From the NCBI RefSeq assembly GCF_964355755.1, contig NC_092679.1, positions 4,218,001-4,282,000 on the forward strand: a DNA stretch of 64,000 nt. The letters are read 5' to 3'. This DNA comes from Antedon mediterranea (lineage: Eukaryota; Echinodermata; Crinoidea; Comatulida; Antedonidae). Each line of letters opens with the position of its first letter. Positions within the stretch are counted from its first letter, which is position 1. The position numbers were made by a program, and so were the translations under genes. The notes under the pieces are model-generated. The model worked only from the letters and a program-made list of their open reading frames with translations. It made no database searches and had not been told where the DNA came from. Positions 32,901 through 47,900 of the stretch are shown in pieces.

Positions 32901-35900
32901 ATGAGAAAAAGTCGCCCCAACCGAGACTCGAACTCGGACCGCCTGCTTGATATGCAGATGTCCTAACCATTAGACCACTGGGGCTTTCATGGTATTGTTC
33001 GAACTCGGTTCCAGTGGGTATGGCTATCATTGTACAGGTAACATATTTTATATATATATATATATATTTTATATATACTATATTTTCTCCTCATAAACTT
33101 CTACATTGAAACTAACTAAGTTCATAAATTATTGCAGTAAAAAGTGTAGTTTCTGCAGTTGCTTCAGTAGAAGAATGTTGTATTTTTGTTCATATTTAAC
33201 ATCTTTTTCCAATAGCTTCTGGACTACGTGTGTGATGGCATGGCTTTCGGTGCATTGGAGGGCTGTTCAGAATGTAAGGTTGGTCAAGTGGTGGTCGGTT
33301 CCAGTGGGTATGGCTATCATTGTACAGGTAACATATCATCATGGACCAAATGCCAATTCAAAAGCCAAACAGCTAAGAGAGGAACTTGGAACATTCCAGA
33401 AGACCTCAAAGACTTTGAATATTTGTAAGTACTGCAGTAACTATAGTGGAGATGTATTTTAGTGGTTAACATTCTTGCCTTCCAATCCTAAGGTCCAGGG
33501 TTCAATCCTGACCTGGTGCCATTGTTGTAACTCAGACACCTCTTTGAACTCAACTCCCTAAGCCTCAAATGATTAGTTTGTAAGCACGAGATTACTGGTT
33601 TGTGGGTGCTTTTAGTTTTAGAATTTAAAAAACAGAATATTTTCTAAAACAATGTGGAGCTGTAGCTTGGTGGTTAATATGCTTGCCTTCCAATCCCAAG
33701 GTCCATAGTTCAATCCTGACGTAGTGCCATTGTTGTAACTCTCACGGTTTCAACGTCTCACTCCCTAAGCCTCAAATGATTAGTTTTTTAAGCATGATAA
33801 ATTATAAAACAGTTTTTCCATGCTGTAATTGGAGAGTTTCTTGCTCTTTGATGCTTTTTGAAATTTAAACAGGGCCATACATGGCTGCAGTCACGTGCTC
33901 ACATAAATGTTTACTGACCAACCGACTGACCAACCAACAGACATAGTGAGCTGTAGAGTCGTGTTGCATGCGACTAAAAAAGGAATATTTTTTTTAACAA
34001 AATACATCTAATCAAGGAACACACGTTAAGGGGACACTTTTCCTGTGAATGGATGATGGGAAATTATATAACACTGTGGTCAACTCGTTTTCAACTCAAA
34101 GGCATCCTCTTAATAGGACTTTTACTGTCATCATACATAGGATCACAGAGCTTGTATGCAAAACTAAGAAATAATATGTACAAAAATATGTTTTGTTTGT
34201 AGGAATACATTCAAGTTTAAGCCGTTTAACAAAGGTGTTAGAGTATTCCCTGTTGAACCAGTCCGCTCAGCAAAGCCAAGTGCCAGTATCACAAGGTAAT
34301 ATTAACTTGGTTTCAACATTTTCCATCACAAAAATTATTATTATAATAATAATATATAGCGCCTAATGTTGTGAAACCTCTAAGCTCTGAAAATTATTAC
34401 CCAAGTCATTTTGGGTATGGAAACATACTCCCATAATGCAGCTAGTAATCAGCGCAAAGTTGTGTCTTGATCTAACCGGGTACCCATTTATACACCTGGG
34501 TGGAGAGAGGCAAATGTAAGTAAAGTGTCTTGCCTAATGATACAAGCAATGCTGCGAGAGTTGGATTCAAACCTTGATCTCATGATCAGTAGTCGAATGT
34601 CCAACACAATGCACCACATGCCCTTACATGTAAGAATTTATTACAATAATGTTCTATTTTTTTGTTCTCTAATCTGAGCTTTTTAAAAATATTGAATTAT
34701 ACAGTATGTGCATTAAAAAATGTTTTGTTAAACCTTCCAAAACAAATTAATTTAAAATAAATAAATTAATTTATTTTAAATAGTATAAAAATGGAAGCGG
34801 AGCTGCCATTACAGAATGCAAAGCTAGTTCTTGGTAGTAAGCTAAGCAAACCTGTTAAAGAATTAAAGAAGGCCATTGCTTTGTTGGGAGGGACAGTCAC
34901 CACTAAAGTAGACGCAACTGTAGCATGTGTAGTTGCTACCAAAAGTAAGTAAAAAAATGCGAGAAATAAATATTGTTGTAGCCAATCGAAACAGTTAACC
35001 TTGATAGTAGGATATATGTTTCTTGATTTCACAGAAATACGATATTGTAGAAATACCATAGAGTGGAATACGATATATAAGTAACTTGATTTTAAATATT
35101 TCAGAGGAGGCTGAATCAAAAACCAAGAAAATAAAAGATGCAGAAGCTCACAATGTCCATGTTGTGTCGGAAGAGTTTTTAGAAGATGTGAAAAGTGGGG
35201 GCGCTGCACTCATGATAACTAAACATAGTATTTGCAACTGGGGATCAGATGTAAGTAACGGAACGTGATACGATATTAGCCAATCAGATAGTAATGTGTA
35301 CAATAATAACATTAACTTTAAGGTTAAATAAATTCAAAACATACATTTGCTGCACATGTCAAAAAGAAATAAACTCTATCAATCAACTTTGATGTTAAAA
35401 TGATCTTTGATCAGTAAGGTCTTTTAATGCAGTTTAATGTATAATGTAATGTATACCCCATGAAAAGGCAAACTACCCTAAAGCAGTCAGAGTTATTTTA
35501 TTGTTTGTGCAGACAGAATGCAAAAATTAGCTGATGAAAGGGCCTAGTGTTGCCCAAAAGCTCTGCCGGTTTTACTTAATAGCTTTAATTTAGCGTTTTC
35601 ATATTTTATTTCATTGAGATCCAGTCACAGAATTGTATTTTTTTTAGCAATTTGCCTTTGTATATAAATTGATTTAAAAAATCATACTGTCAAATTATTG
35701 AAAGTAGTATACAAACAATTCAAACTCCTTCCTATCATCCCTCACAATATTAAATTGATTGATGCAAATAATTATGGTATTTACTTAAAATATCTAATTA
35801 TTTTGTTTACTTAGCCTCATAATCGACTTTCTAAAGATGAAGTAGATGGAGCTAGTACGTCAAAGAATAATTTAAAATCAGGTATGTATTTTTGTGAATT

Positions 35901-38900
35901 ATAGAAAATACTATAAAGCTCTGTCTACACTCTCAAACATTATGTGACAAAAAAATGTGATGTGCCCATATATGGACACGATGATGTCATTTCACACTTT
36001 TTTTGTCAAACTAGTTTTATATTGTAGACAGAGTTTAAGACTATAATTGTAGAAGTTTCATTCAAATTAAAGTACTGGGCTTTTGTTGTTGGACATTTAG
36101 TATTGGATTATTATCACTTAAGAGAAAATAAACAAATTTTGTAAACAAGTCACAAACAATAAATAAATATCTCAAGATACCTAAAATAAACTACATAACA
36201 TCCAATAATCTGCGATTTGTGTGCGTTTTAATTTAAAAAAACATAAATGAAACTTAATGGGTAAAAATAACTCTTCTTAAAAATTTAAATAATTATTTCA
36301 TTAGAACAAAACTGATGTTTATATAGCTTTCTTCAAATCTTGGCCACAGTCAAGTCACCAAACTACCTCTAAAGGTTTTGTGAATGTGAATGAAATTACC
36401 CATAGTTTTGCCGTTCAAGCACCTATAAGAAAACAAACTAGACTGGTCTTCGGTTTTTTTAAAATTTCATAATACATTTTAAAGAAGTAAAACAATTTAG
36501 CATGCTTGGTTGGTTTTGGGGTTTGAGAAAGTTATTGTTATCATCATAGGGGCATCAGGAAAAAGCGGGTCAAAGGTTGTGAAGATGACCGTTAAAGGAG
36601 CGGCCACCGTGGACCCAGATTCACGTAAGTTTTTACGTGTCTATGCAGACTTAATGTAGACAATACTTTTATGCATGACACATGTTTTGTCATCCTAATG
36701 CTTTCAACGATCTTATGATCTTTTTTTTTCTCTCTTTAAATGCTATCATGCTTGTTAGATGCTATTGAACTATCTGTCTTCATTAGCCATTATTTCCAGA
36801 AATTTCTAGATTTCCTTGAATACATCCATTTTTAAACTGTGTTAACGTCGTAATTTGTGTCTTGAAAGTTTAATTTCATCAACTATACAACTATGCGTAC
36901 TTGTTAGGATCTTAGTTTATACAACATACAGTATAAAAGCATATTTCTATCTTTATGTACCGTACATAGTGGTAATATCAGCAGGGTCTAGGCTTCAATT
37001 TTCTTGCGCTATTTCCTCCTTATTTGATTTGATTTGAATTTATTAGGAAAATCATCATAAAAAATACATACAAAGTGATAACATATATTATTGACATTAC
37101 AAATAATACATTTATAAAAGATTTTCCAGGATAGATCAAAAAGCTTATTAGCTTATTTCCATTGGAATCCTTTATGATACTTTTTGAAATGTTATGAATG
37201 CATGTACAATAAAAGTAAAGTTACCAATCAAAATAAAATTCAACATTATAGTTGGTCCCGTGTACATAGTGCACGTTAAAGAACTTGGTACGCTTTTCGC
37301 AAAGAGTAGGGGATCGTCTCCCGGTGTGCTGATCTGGTAGGCGCTGCACTGCTGGATGCTGTGGGTCCGTGGAGGGCCTAATCTGAATTTCCTCAGTTTC
37401 CAGTTAAGCTTGGGGACAAATATAAATACCTTTACCTTTACTTATATAAAATAGAGAAAATATATATATATTATTTTGTTAATTCTCTGTATAAAATAAT
37501 GCTTTGATTTTCTGGAAAAGCCCTTTATAAATAATGATTAATAATATTATGCAATGTTCTGGAGTTGAATAGCCGAGTGGTTAGGACACTTGACTATCAT
37601 ACAGATAGACTTGGGTTCAATTCCCGACAACTCCCAGTCCACTCGGCTGTAAATGAGTACCTACGTTGAAAATACTAGGGAGAAAAAAGGCGGCGTGGAA
37701 AGGAACTGGCCACCCTACCACATAATGCCGAGGCTTAGTACAATGAGCTCCTAACAGCTCATTCCCCTACGTTCAGAATGAACATGGGACTCGCCTTCAA
37801 TATGCAATGGCGGATTTTGAATGGCGACGCTCGCAGCTAACAATACATCTAACATACAATTCCATCAATGGTTAAAGGTGAGTATAAAGAATTGAACAAA
37901 GTAGTTTTAAAAACTTGATTGTAAACTGTAGGATAAATGACTGTAAAGCTCCCTCATAATTTATACGAATTGTTTACAAATATATGAAGTAGAGCATGGT
38001 AATTTAGATACAGCGATGCAGTATCCAGGGTACACACATGGCATGTAAAGATGGCCAGGTATTGATATCTGTTTATAAGATAATATGCCGTGGAATGTTG
38101 ATAACACCTAAAGTGCCAATAAAACGCTAATTTAGGTTTTACTGCAGGATCTCTGTAGTTATGCGATATCCACACGTAATATGACATGTATACTTAGTTG
38201 AGGTGTGGGGATGGCAAGTGAAGTGGAGGGGATTTGTTAGTATGTCAATGTATGTTAATTTTTCAAATTCTATTCAATCTCATGTACATAGTTATCCACA
38301 TGTAATATGACATTAGTCATTTTACTGCAAGATCTCTGTAGAGAGACATTAGTTGGGGGAGAGGTATTAATTTAAGAGAAGATAATTTGTTTAGTCACAA
38401 TTTCATCATGTTTATTTTTTAAGTTCTATTCAGTCTCATGTACATAGTTATACACATGTAATATGACATTAGTTGGGAGGTGGGGTGGCAATTGAAGAGG
38501 AGTGAATTTTATAGTGCGACAACTTCATCAATTAATATGGGGTTTTCAGTTCTATTTCAAACTCATGTACATAGTTATACACATGTAATATGACATTAGT
38601 TGGGAGGTGGGGTGGCAATTGAAGCGGAGTGAATTTTATAGTGCGACAACTTCATCAATTAATATGGGGTTTTCAGTTCTATTTCAAACTCATGTACATA
38701 GTTATCCACATGTAATTTATATAACAATCTCTCTGAAAGTTGGTATACTATGTTATATTCCCAGTGCGATAGTTATATGTCTGTAAGCATCTATACCAGC
38801 ATTTGTTTGTTTTGGTAATGTGGGAAAAGGAGTAGGGGTTGAAATTAGTAATTACGCAAATGTCTCAATTATACTATTGATACATAGACAGTACCATTTC

Positions 38901-41900
38901 AAAAAAAGCAAAATGGAAGGAATTAAGCTCTGTCTACATTATCAAACTTTATGTGACAAAAACAAATGTGATGTGCCCATATATGGACATGATGATGTCA
39001 TATCACTACCACATTTGGGGATATCACTACCATATTTAGGCATAATATGACACCTTTTTTATCAAACTACTGTAGTTTGATAGTGTAGATAGAGCTTTAG
39101 ACATGAACATTAATAATTTTACTAGGCCTTAACAGCAGTAATGGTGATGGACTCCTGGATACCTATAAAATAATTTAAGAGATAGTTAATGATCAGTTTT
39201 TGAGAATCGATGTACATGTGCTCTTTGCAACCACTCATCAATCGTGTTAAGATTATCTTAATGATCAGATGCGGCAGTACCGTCATTTATCTTAGTCACT
39301 GGTATAATTCGACAAAAAAATTGATGGATTGTGTAAAATAACAATATAGTTAAAGTTATTTTAGTGTTTGTATAGTAGGCCATGTTTGCTGTAAATCATG
39401 CTCTAATGCATAGTCTTTTTAAAACTTTGTGCCAAACTGTGTGATGGATGGGAATGACACATTCTGCTGGAGAGTGATGACTCTTTCTGCCATTAACCAG
39501 AAGATCCCACACCACAGTATTATTATGGCAATCACGGCTATACTTTGAAAAGGAACTACACAACAGAACATAGATAAGGGGAGGGGAATTCTTCCTCCAA
39601 ACCCCTACAGTGCCTTAAAGACACATCTAAAGCTGAATGGTTCAGTTTGTATTTAGGGTTGATATGGTAGTAATGATATCTTCATGTCCATACATGGGCA
39701 CATGACATTTTTCAAACTAGTTTTATAGTGTAGTCAGAGCTTTACATAGCTTAGTTATTGTTACACAAGAATTTGATAAACACTATTTTTCTTGTAATCA
39801 ATCCTTTATATTAAATATATACAAAATGCATTGAAAGTAACTTAAAACGATACCTTATTTACTTTATTTTTACTTCAGTGGTCAAAGATTGTAGACCTAT
39901 TTGCTAGGCGCAAATGGTCAATGTATTTGCCCAAAGTTAATTGTTTTAATTTTTGCTAGCGTGAAATCAATTCTGTACACACATCAATAACCACTAGGTA
40001 ATATCGGGAGCAGCTCTAGAATATCACAGGAGAACGTATTGCAAATACATTTAAAATTCTATAATTCAAACAACAATTTAAATTACTGTATAATGTGCAA
40101 TCAGGTATATGTAGTATGCATGGTTTTATTTTGTATCGACCTCATGGCCAGATGGGTTCGAGTATTACGAACCCACATTTCCATGAAGTGCGCTGTTGAA
40201 GTTGTAAACAGGTCTAAATTGGTTCTGATCATAAACATTTTTTCCCCTATTGTAAAAAAAAATACACCCTTTAAAAATTACTGCGTTTTGTGTTTATGTG
40301 CTTTATCAATTAACAGACTCCATAATATTCTTGTTTGTGTTAACAGCTGTTTAGATACCATAGCATTCAATTTATAATTACTTAGCTGAAATTAACGAAC
40401 AATTAGGGTTTTAATTACTGGATTTGCCAGTCTTGACGACTCGTTTTTTTGTGCGTTTGCTGCTAAATTACTGTTGGAAATTCCCCATATTTTCTTATCC
40501 TCCTATTTATCCTTCGTTACCTTATTCTTTTTTTATCCGTACTCTTTATCTATACCCCACTCTTTACTGTATACCCCATTCTAATATAATCCCTTCCCTA
40601 TCTCCACTTTCACTTCAAATAAAATTGCATGAAATATTGAGTTTTAATTTTGTTTTTCATTTGATAAATTGGTTTCATTTATAAAATCTAAATTTGATCA
40701 TTGCTGATAATTTTATGTGAACAATTAGGATTTCATACTCTTTTTTTTATCAAAGCAAAGCAAACAATAACATAATATTCAAATTGGTACAGTAGTTCTA
40801 AATTCAATTCCCTACATTAATAGTATTTAAAACATTTTTCCTTCTATCAAATAATATAAACTACACTATACATTCTAACAAACATTTGATTCGATCATTT
40901 TACAGTACACACATTCTTTAACATTGTGACTTGTTTTTTTAAATACTGTATGCATTATTTCTCATATTCAGTAGACATACATATTTTTTCATTCATACAA
41001 TTAATTTATATAAACATTGGCTCTTTCTACACTATTAAATTTTATGTGATGTGATGTGCCCAAATATGGTAGTGATATGCACAAATATGGTAGTGATATG
41101 CACAAATATGGTAGTGATATGACATTATGTACATATATTGGCACATCACATTTTTTTGTCACATAAAGTTTGATAGTGTAAACAGAGCCTATGTAATGAA
41201 TGTAACGTACAGTCAGAGCCATGTTGATTCTTTACGAAACTGAGTGTTCTTAAAACTGCTGTTTAGACGCAACAGTAAACTAGTTTTTTTAAGCGCATAC
41301 GCAGTCCGTGCTTTCCTGCAGCAGAAACATTTGTAATAACAACATACGATTCTTCTGCAATGTTTCCGAAACGATTTATTTATCATCGAGTACATGACAG
41401 GGTTTAAAAGAGAATTTAAATATGGCAAAAAATACTGTATAAGGTAAAGGATCAACGCCCGACTTGTAGAATCCGATATTCGTTCAACCGCGGTGAAACT
41501 CCAATGTATTTCGAGTACTGCTCGTGGTAACCAACAGATAATGTACACAATAATAACGAGAAAAAGTCGCTTAGCAACTTTTGTCCTTGTATCGTTTATA
41601 AGTCTTTCGCAGCCGAGTTGTCTTCTTGAATGTTTGTTTCTCGTTGATAGCAAATAAAATATTTGTAAATACGCAGCTACAATTATGACAAGCGGGATCC
41701 ACATTGCAACTAATGAATGTAGCATTGCGGTTATGAAGAACAGCGGAAATTCATTCGTTTTCATAAGTGTGCACCGTGGGCCTACAAAGATCTCTAATGA
41801 TGGAGAGGCCACAAGAACCGACATTGCCCATATACCGATAATCATTATTTTTGCTTTTTTCGCATTAATTTTTGTCTCCAGCGGATAGCGAATTGCAAAG

Positions 41901-44900
41901 TAACGATCAATAGATATTCCAACTAGAATCCATGACGAGCAGAGTAAAGTTTGGTTCCAAATAAAAAGTGAGACTTGGCATTCCGTGTCTTTGAGAACAC
42001 GGTAAATACTAGTAATTTCCAAGTAAAAGTGTATTGGTATTACTGCGATACAAACAATCAAGTCGGATAACGCCAAACTGCACAGGAAGTAATTCGCGGT
42101 TGACTGCTTTCGATGCCGATTCTTATAATAAACTACCAATACAAGTAAATTACCCAGAATTCCAATTACCATGATGATAAATAAAAGTGATAATTCAATA
42201 TATTGATGGAGTATGCTAGGTCGAAGAAATTGAGAAGATATGGTACTGGGTGACTGTACCGTTGGTGACGGCCATTTTGTGTCCATTTTGTCGGTAATTG
42301 TCCAGCTTTGGTAATTTGTAGTATAGTTTCGGTATGCTGTGTAATCCTGTCCTGTAGTGGTCATTATTTCTAATTTGTTTTGCATTCATCAATTGGTAAA
42401 ATGGTTTTTTGGCTTCAAGAATAGAATTTCTTTTCATTCACATTGTGTTGTTCTTCTGTATCTAAAAAAAAAAATTGAAAATCATTCATCAGTTACTTCT
42501 GACATTATCTCTGTACAAATATGAGAGTATAGTGTGGGGATACTGTAGTTAGAACATGTTATGCGACCTTAGGACTACTTTTCTTGCTTGTTGTGTGGTA
42601 ATTTAATTTGAACCTAACCATGAGTTTATATACAAATACATTAGGCCTACAATTCTATAGGTAATTAATTTTAAGGTTCACTGAATTTAAATTTAAATCT
42701 TAAAATTGGCATGACCAACATTACCCACATGTGCTTTAATAGTCAGATTGCTAAAATCTGTTAATCTATTTAAGTAAAAAAAAAATGGAATTTTACCTGT
42801 TTAATGAAATATTTATGTTATATTTAATAACTTTGACATTGTTGATATATTTTTGTAATAATTTATAAAATTAAAATACACACTAAATTCCTTGTTTTCA
42901 TACAAAGAAAGGAACTTAGATATATCTACAGTATGGTTTATCATTTCTTGGTTTTATATGAGCACATCACATTTTTTTTTTCACATAAAGTTTGATAGTG
43001 TAGACAGAGCTTAATATCACCGTCACAACCCTCACGTCTTTCCCCGTTTTTTTTTTCAAATACTGGACAATACTTTGTTGTCTTAATCACGATTTTCCTG
43101 TAGTAGGCCTACTAAGTAATAGGTTACAGCATAAATGTTGTTACCAAGGAAACAGACATGATAGTACCAAACATCAGAAATGATCATTATGCTACTGTAG
43201 ACAGGGATGCTATGTTTCCAATTGTTTATTATTAATAGATAACAACAGATCCAAATTAGGACTTCTTCTATCTGTACACGTTGAAATATTAGTTCGGTAT
43301 TGTAATACAAATTTACGGTACTTAAGAATTTACCAACACTTGTTGAAAGTTTAGCTTTATTTATGACCATGCGTGTTGAAATTGTAACTTTATTTATGCT
43401 TCTAAGTGTTGAAATGTAATATATTTAGCTGCTGTTTGGTACTACCTCATCCAATACCAGTGATTGATATTCGGTTAAAGACTGTTTATTGTATAGTTCA
43501 AGGAAAAGTTTGTAATGGTGTCATAGTTTTTGTGAAATTGTGATCAAAAGTCAATTTTTTGTATCTTTAAACAACCTCCTTGTGAATAAAACCAATTTAA
43601 AGACAGTCAAGTTTTCCATTGAAGAAATTTGTTTTCCCCATCATCCCTTCATTCAAAATTTAACTTTAATTTAACAGAAAGTAAACCATATTGTTCTCTT
43701 TGTGAAATTTCATTTAACTTCCATTGAGACTGTTATTTGTTTTTTGGCACTTTTCATTTTGAAGAATGTTTTACTTTTAAATTCCCATGCCCTTTGGTTG
43801 TATGACATAAAAAAACTACGGTACTAGGTAAAGATATACTGTACGTCCTTTAATTAGTTACGAGATTTTCTACAATTATCTTTGTGGGTGGTGTTTGAAT
43901 TCCGATGTACTCAACTGTGTAAACAGATTAAGGTCGTGTTCGTACGGTGGTTAAAATAAGCGCTTAATTTCACCCATGCCTCGGGTTATAAGTTGAGCGT
44001 TGTTCGTACTTGAAATATTTAACCGCTTATAAATGCTTAATCGACGAATCACAAACCGGAAATTACGTTTTAAGGTCAGTTGTCTTTACAACCTACTACG
44101 ACCCCATTTTCGCACGCTAGTTTCGTGTTGTATATTTTTTACTCGCGATCTTTCTTTACAATAACAATTACTTGCTACCTTTTACACTGCTTATCCTTGC
44201 GACAAACCTTATGCCTCTTAACGCCGATAATCCTGCCGAAATATGCCTTCTCCTGACGACTATTATTTTACTCCTTGACGAAGAATTTGAGCCCAATGTT
44301 ACACGAAACACCACCGACCAGCTAGGCCTACTAAGCGGTCTACACCAACAAGGACAGCACCAGCTGACGATCGCTCTCGAAGCGTGTATGGAAGAGCTTC
44401 GTAGGAGAAATGACGGGCCTAGGCAGCGAACGTTTGTCAAAATTTGACACATTGCCTCTATCGGAGATTTATTATCCTCGAAGGCCGAGTATAATTGGAT
44501 TATCGCTGAAATAACCTGCAAATTTGGTGAACATTTGCCTCAAAATTTTTGTAGCCTGAGGCAAAAGTTAATTGGGTCATGCGAACGGAAATCGGGAATA
44601 AGCTGGTATTTTCAACCCCTACGAACAGGCCCCAAGACTCAATTCGTAACATAATTACCAAATGTCAGTAAATCCCACAAAATCTATGTTGCAGCCCAAT
44701 TCTCATGTTTCTATAGTAATCCACAGTTGTACTTTGTCTTAGGATTGCTATAAAATAAAATTGAGCTACAATTTTAGTAATGCTTGTCTTCCATAGGCTA
44801 TGCTGCTACAATTTATTCAGATAGGGGAGCTCCAGCAATGCAAGAGGGAGAAGGTTAAAGTTCAGCTCTTCATTGTACTTTCCCTTCTTCCCCTCTATCC

Positions 44901-47900
44901 CCAATTTATTTGAAAATTCTTGATCCGCCACCGGATTCCATTCTATGTAGGGCAAAACATCTGACCAATTAACTTACCGTACCTCCCTGATGCAAATTTA
45001 CTTTACAGTATTTATCAAATTATCCTACATGAGATAAATTATGTGTTCCTTAGATAAACAATAATGTTTTTTTTAAATGTTATCAGTATTTTTACTTGCC
45101 TTACACAAAGATTTCAGCAATCACTGTTTACATGAGACCATCTACCTTAATTTCATTAGATTTATTATTTGATTCATTACCTACTGTCACTGAGCTAATT
45201 TTGATACTTCAATTTGCAATGCCCTTCTCTTTAACGATTTAACCCAAGCCTGTTAAGTCGCTCTAAAATCAACATTTTCCCTCGCAAGTTGCGAGTTAAA
45301 ATCACTGACACCATTAAGGGCAGTTAAATCGCGTGTTGTCATACGGTGTGAATACCTTTTGTTACGTGTGTTTAAATCATTATACTTGTTATGCATCATC
45401 CACACGATATTAATTTTGAGTGAGATTGTTAATTAAATGGCAACAAAAGGAAAGATAAATCACTTTTTAAGGTGCAAGTTGACATGTAAATAAATAGAAC
45501 AATAAACTAAAATTATTTTGTTGCTGTTGAGCTAGTAAGCCAACAAAAAGTGTTTTCGTTTACTTAAATCAATTGTAATAGCCAAGTACTACATTAAAAA
45601 ATACAAATTTATAGTACTGTATACGAGTGTAAAGTTGTTGTTAAAAAATGTCACCACCCAAGTTCTAGTCTGAGGAAAAGTCACTATTAGATAATTCTTA
45701 AGAGTGTTGTCGAGACATTATGACATTAAATCAAACATGTCTTTAAAAACACAGCGGTGATGATACTCTATTTGATATAAACTTGACCCTCAAGATAGTA
45801 GGAACAGTACCGGTAGTAAAGTGCTTGAAACTGCCAAAACCAAAACGGAAATCTAAGAATAATATTGTTTATATTTAAGTTTTAGTACAGTCGTTTAAAA
45901 ACTTATTTTTAGGAAAAAATAACAGTATGTTAAGTATGAAATTAGTTGGTCTACTTCAGAAAATCCTAATGAAAATGTTTTCTTTAAAATAGTATCGATG
46001 TTTTCAAAAAGATTTTTGTTCTTTTTTCTATACTTTAAATACCTAAAATTAGTACTGTATCTTGACTTCAATTTTGATTTGGTTTAATCAACTGAATGCT
46101 GTCTATAATTTCCCCAGACTTGCCTACTTTTACAAACGTGATAAAACAGTGTGAACAATAGTCAAACTCATACTCCTTCCTCCGTGTTTAAATTGGTTAA
46201 ATTTATCAGTTCAGTGTGAACAAGACTTAACAAATAACACTAGTAGAACAAAAGCTTCTTCTGTTTTGTAGCTGTAACAAAGTTATGTTATTTTATTTTT
46301 AAATGTGGTTATTGTGGTTAAATTCTATCATTTGTAAAGTTCAGTGTGAACAAGACTTAACAATTTACACTAAAGTAAAAACAAAGGCAAATGACTTTTT
46401 CTGTTTTGTAGCTGTAACACAGTTATGTAATTTTATTTTTAAATGTGGTTATTTTATTTTATAGTAGATTTACCAACCTATAAATTAGTAGGTACATTTG
46501 TAGGTAATAGGAAATTTAAACATGGACTGCCCTTTTTTATTAGAATTTCAGACAGTCATAATTACAATACTAGGGGATGCAATTTTAATTTTAGAATCCC
46601 AACTATCAAGCCAATGGCACATGTGACCTTTTTTTACAATGCTATTAAAGAATGGAATAATTTACCAATTAACATTAAGGAATCACAAACTGTTTGTTGT
46701 TTTAAAAGTAAAGTTAAAAAGTATCTACAGGAACGTTCACTAGCTCTAGAAACTTTTAAATAAGCGCTTCTTCTTTTTTCGATTGTCCTATTTTGCTGTT
46801 TTTTGTAATTTTTTTATGTTGCATTGTTTGTCTTTTTTGCTGTTCTTTCAAAGGACCTCATTGGAAACAAGTCCGTAGAGGACTTTTATGAGTTATCCTT
46901 GGCATCCTTGTTTTATTTTGGTATTTTTATATTTGCCAATTTTAATTGTATGTCTGTGATATTTTATGTACTGATGCCGAAATAAATCAAATCAAATCAA
47001 ATCAAGATTCTAAATTATTGCATGTTCTTTTTACATATTGATAATATGATAATTCACCTTTTACTACAGTGAGCTGTTGTGTGAAACAAGCCAATTATCT
47101 ATAAGTAGTAGTCATATACTAACTTTGTACTTTATACCAACACCTCTCAAGTACCAAAACAAATATTATTAATCCTCCTGTCCTGAGACTGTCCATTTGA
47201 TAAAGGACTTAAATATTTTTTTCCACATCTGTGTCATCTTTAGCAACGTTTTATTCCATTTGGATACATTTTGTACTTGTGAAATGTCAACATTAGAAAA
47301 AGTGGTTGAATTAGGCAATGTATACACAGCTCTTACAGTTTAATTTGCTACTCTTGGGAAATCAATCAACAATTGCATTTAGAATTTGTGCCGTTCTTAT
47401 TGCAGGTTACAATGTAATTTGAATAGTACACAACAAACACATAATTAATTTCTTTTCATGAAAGTTTTTTTTTAATTGGTACTGTTACTAATTGTGTTTT
47501 TCAATGCAAAAAGATGTAGCTTTAATGCACTCTATATGCCTTTATGCCTTTACTATATAATTATTAATACAAATGTATTTTCCCATTTAAAAACAAATGT
47601 TTCATACTATATGACTGAGTACAATCTCATACTTTAATTTGGTAAATCCATTTACCATAAACCCCACCTTATTATTTTTGGAAAAATAGCACAGCCAGTC
47701 CCCCTGGGCTATACTCATAAATGGTAATGGTATATTTAATCACCTAAAAAAAATTATATTTTAACATGGTTTGCAAAAGACTACACATTCAAAAATGATT
47801 CATACGCTTTTACTTTGGTAAAATCTATTTACCAAAGATCCCACCTCCTAATTGTTTTTACAAAATTTCTATGTGCTATACTTATAAATGGTACATAACC

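Noticed and set aside
33322-33332. GTAACA inside PARP1 exon 7 as a splice donor
   Set aside because: Reading through gives [15 protein letters not shown], which matches the PARP1 zinc-binding Zn3 region; the real donor is at 33425.
40039-40684. Open frames of 112 and 86 codons in PARP1 intron 12
   Set aside because: AT-rich composition, no domain, no matching splice signals.
44172-44447. 91-codon open frame (starting [16 protein letters not shown])
   Set aside because: It lies inside an inverted-repeat element and I recognise no domain; kept only as part of that element.
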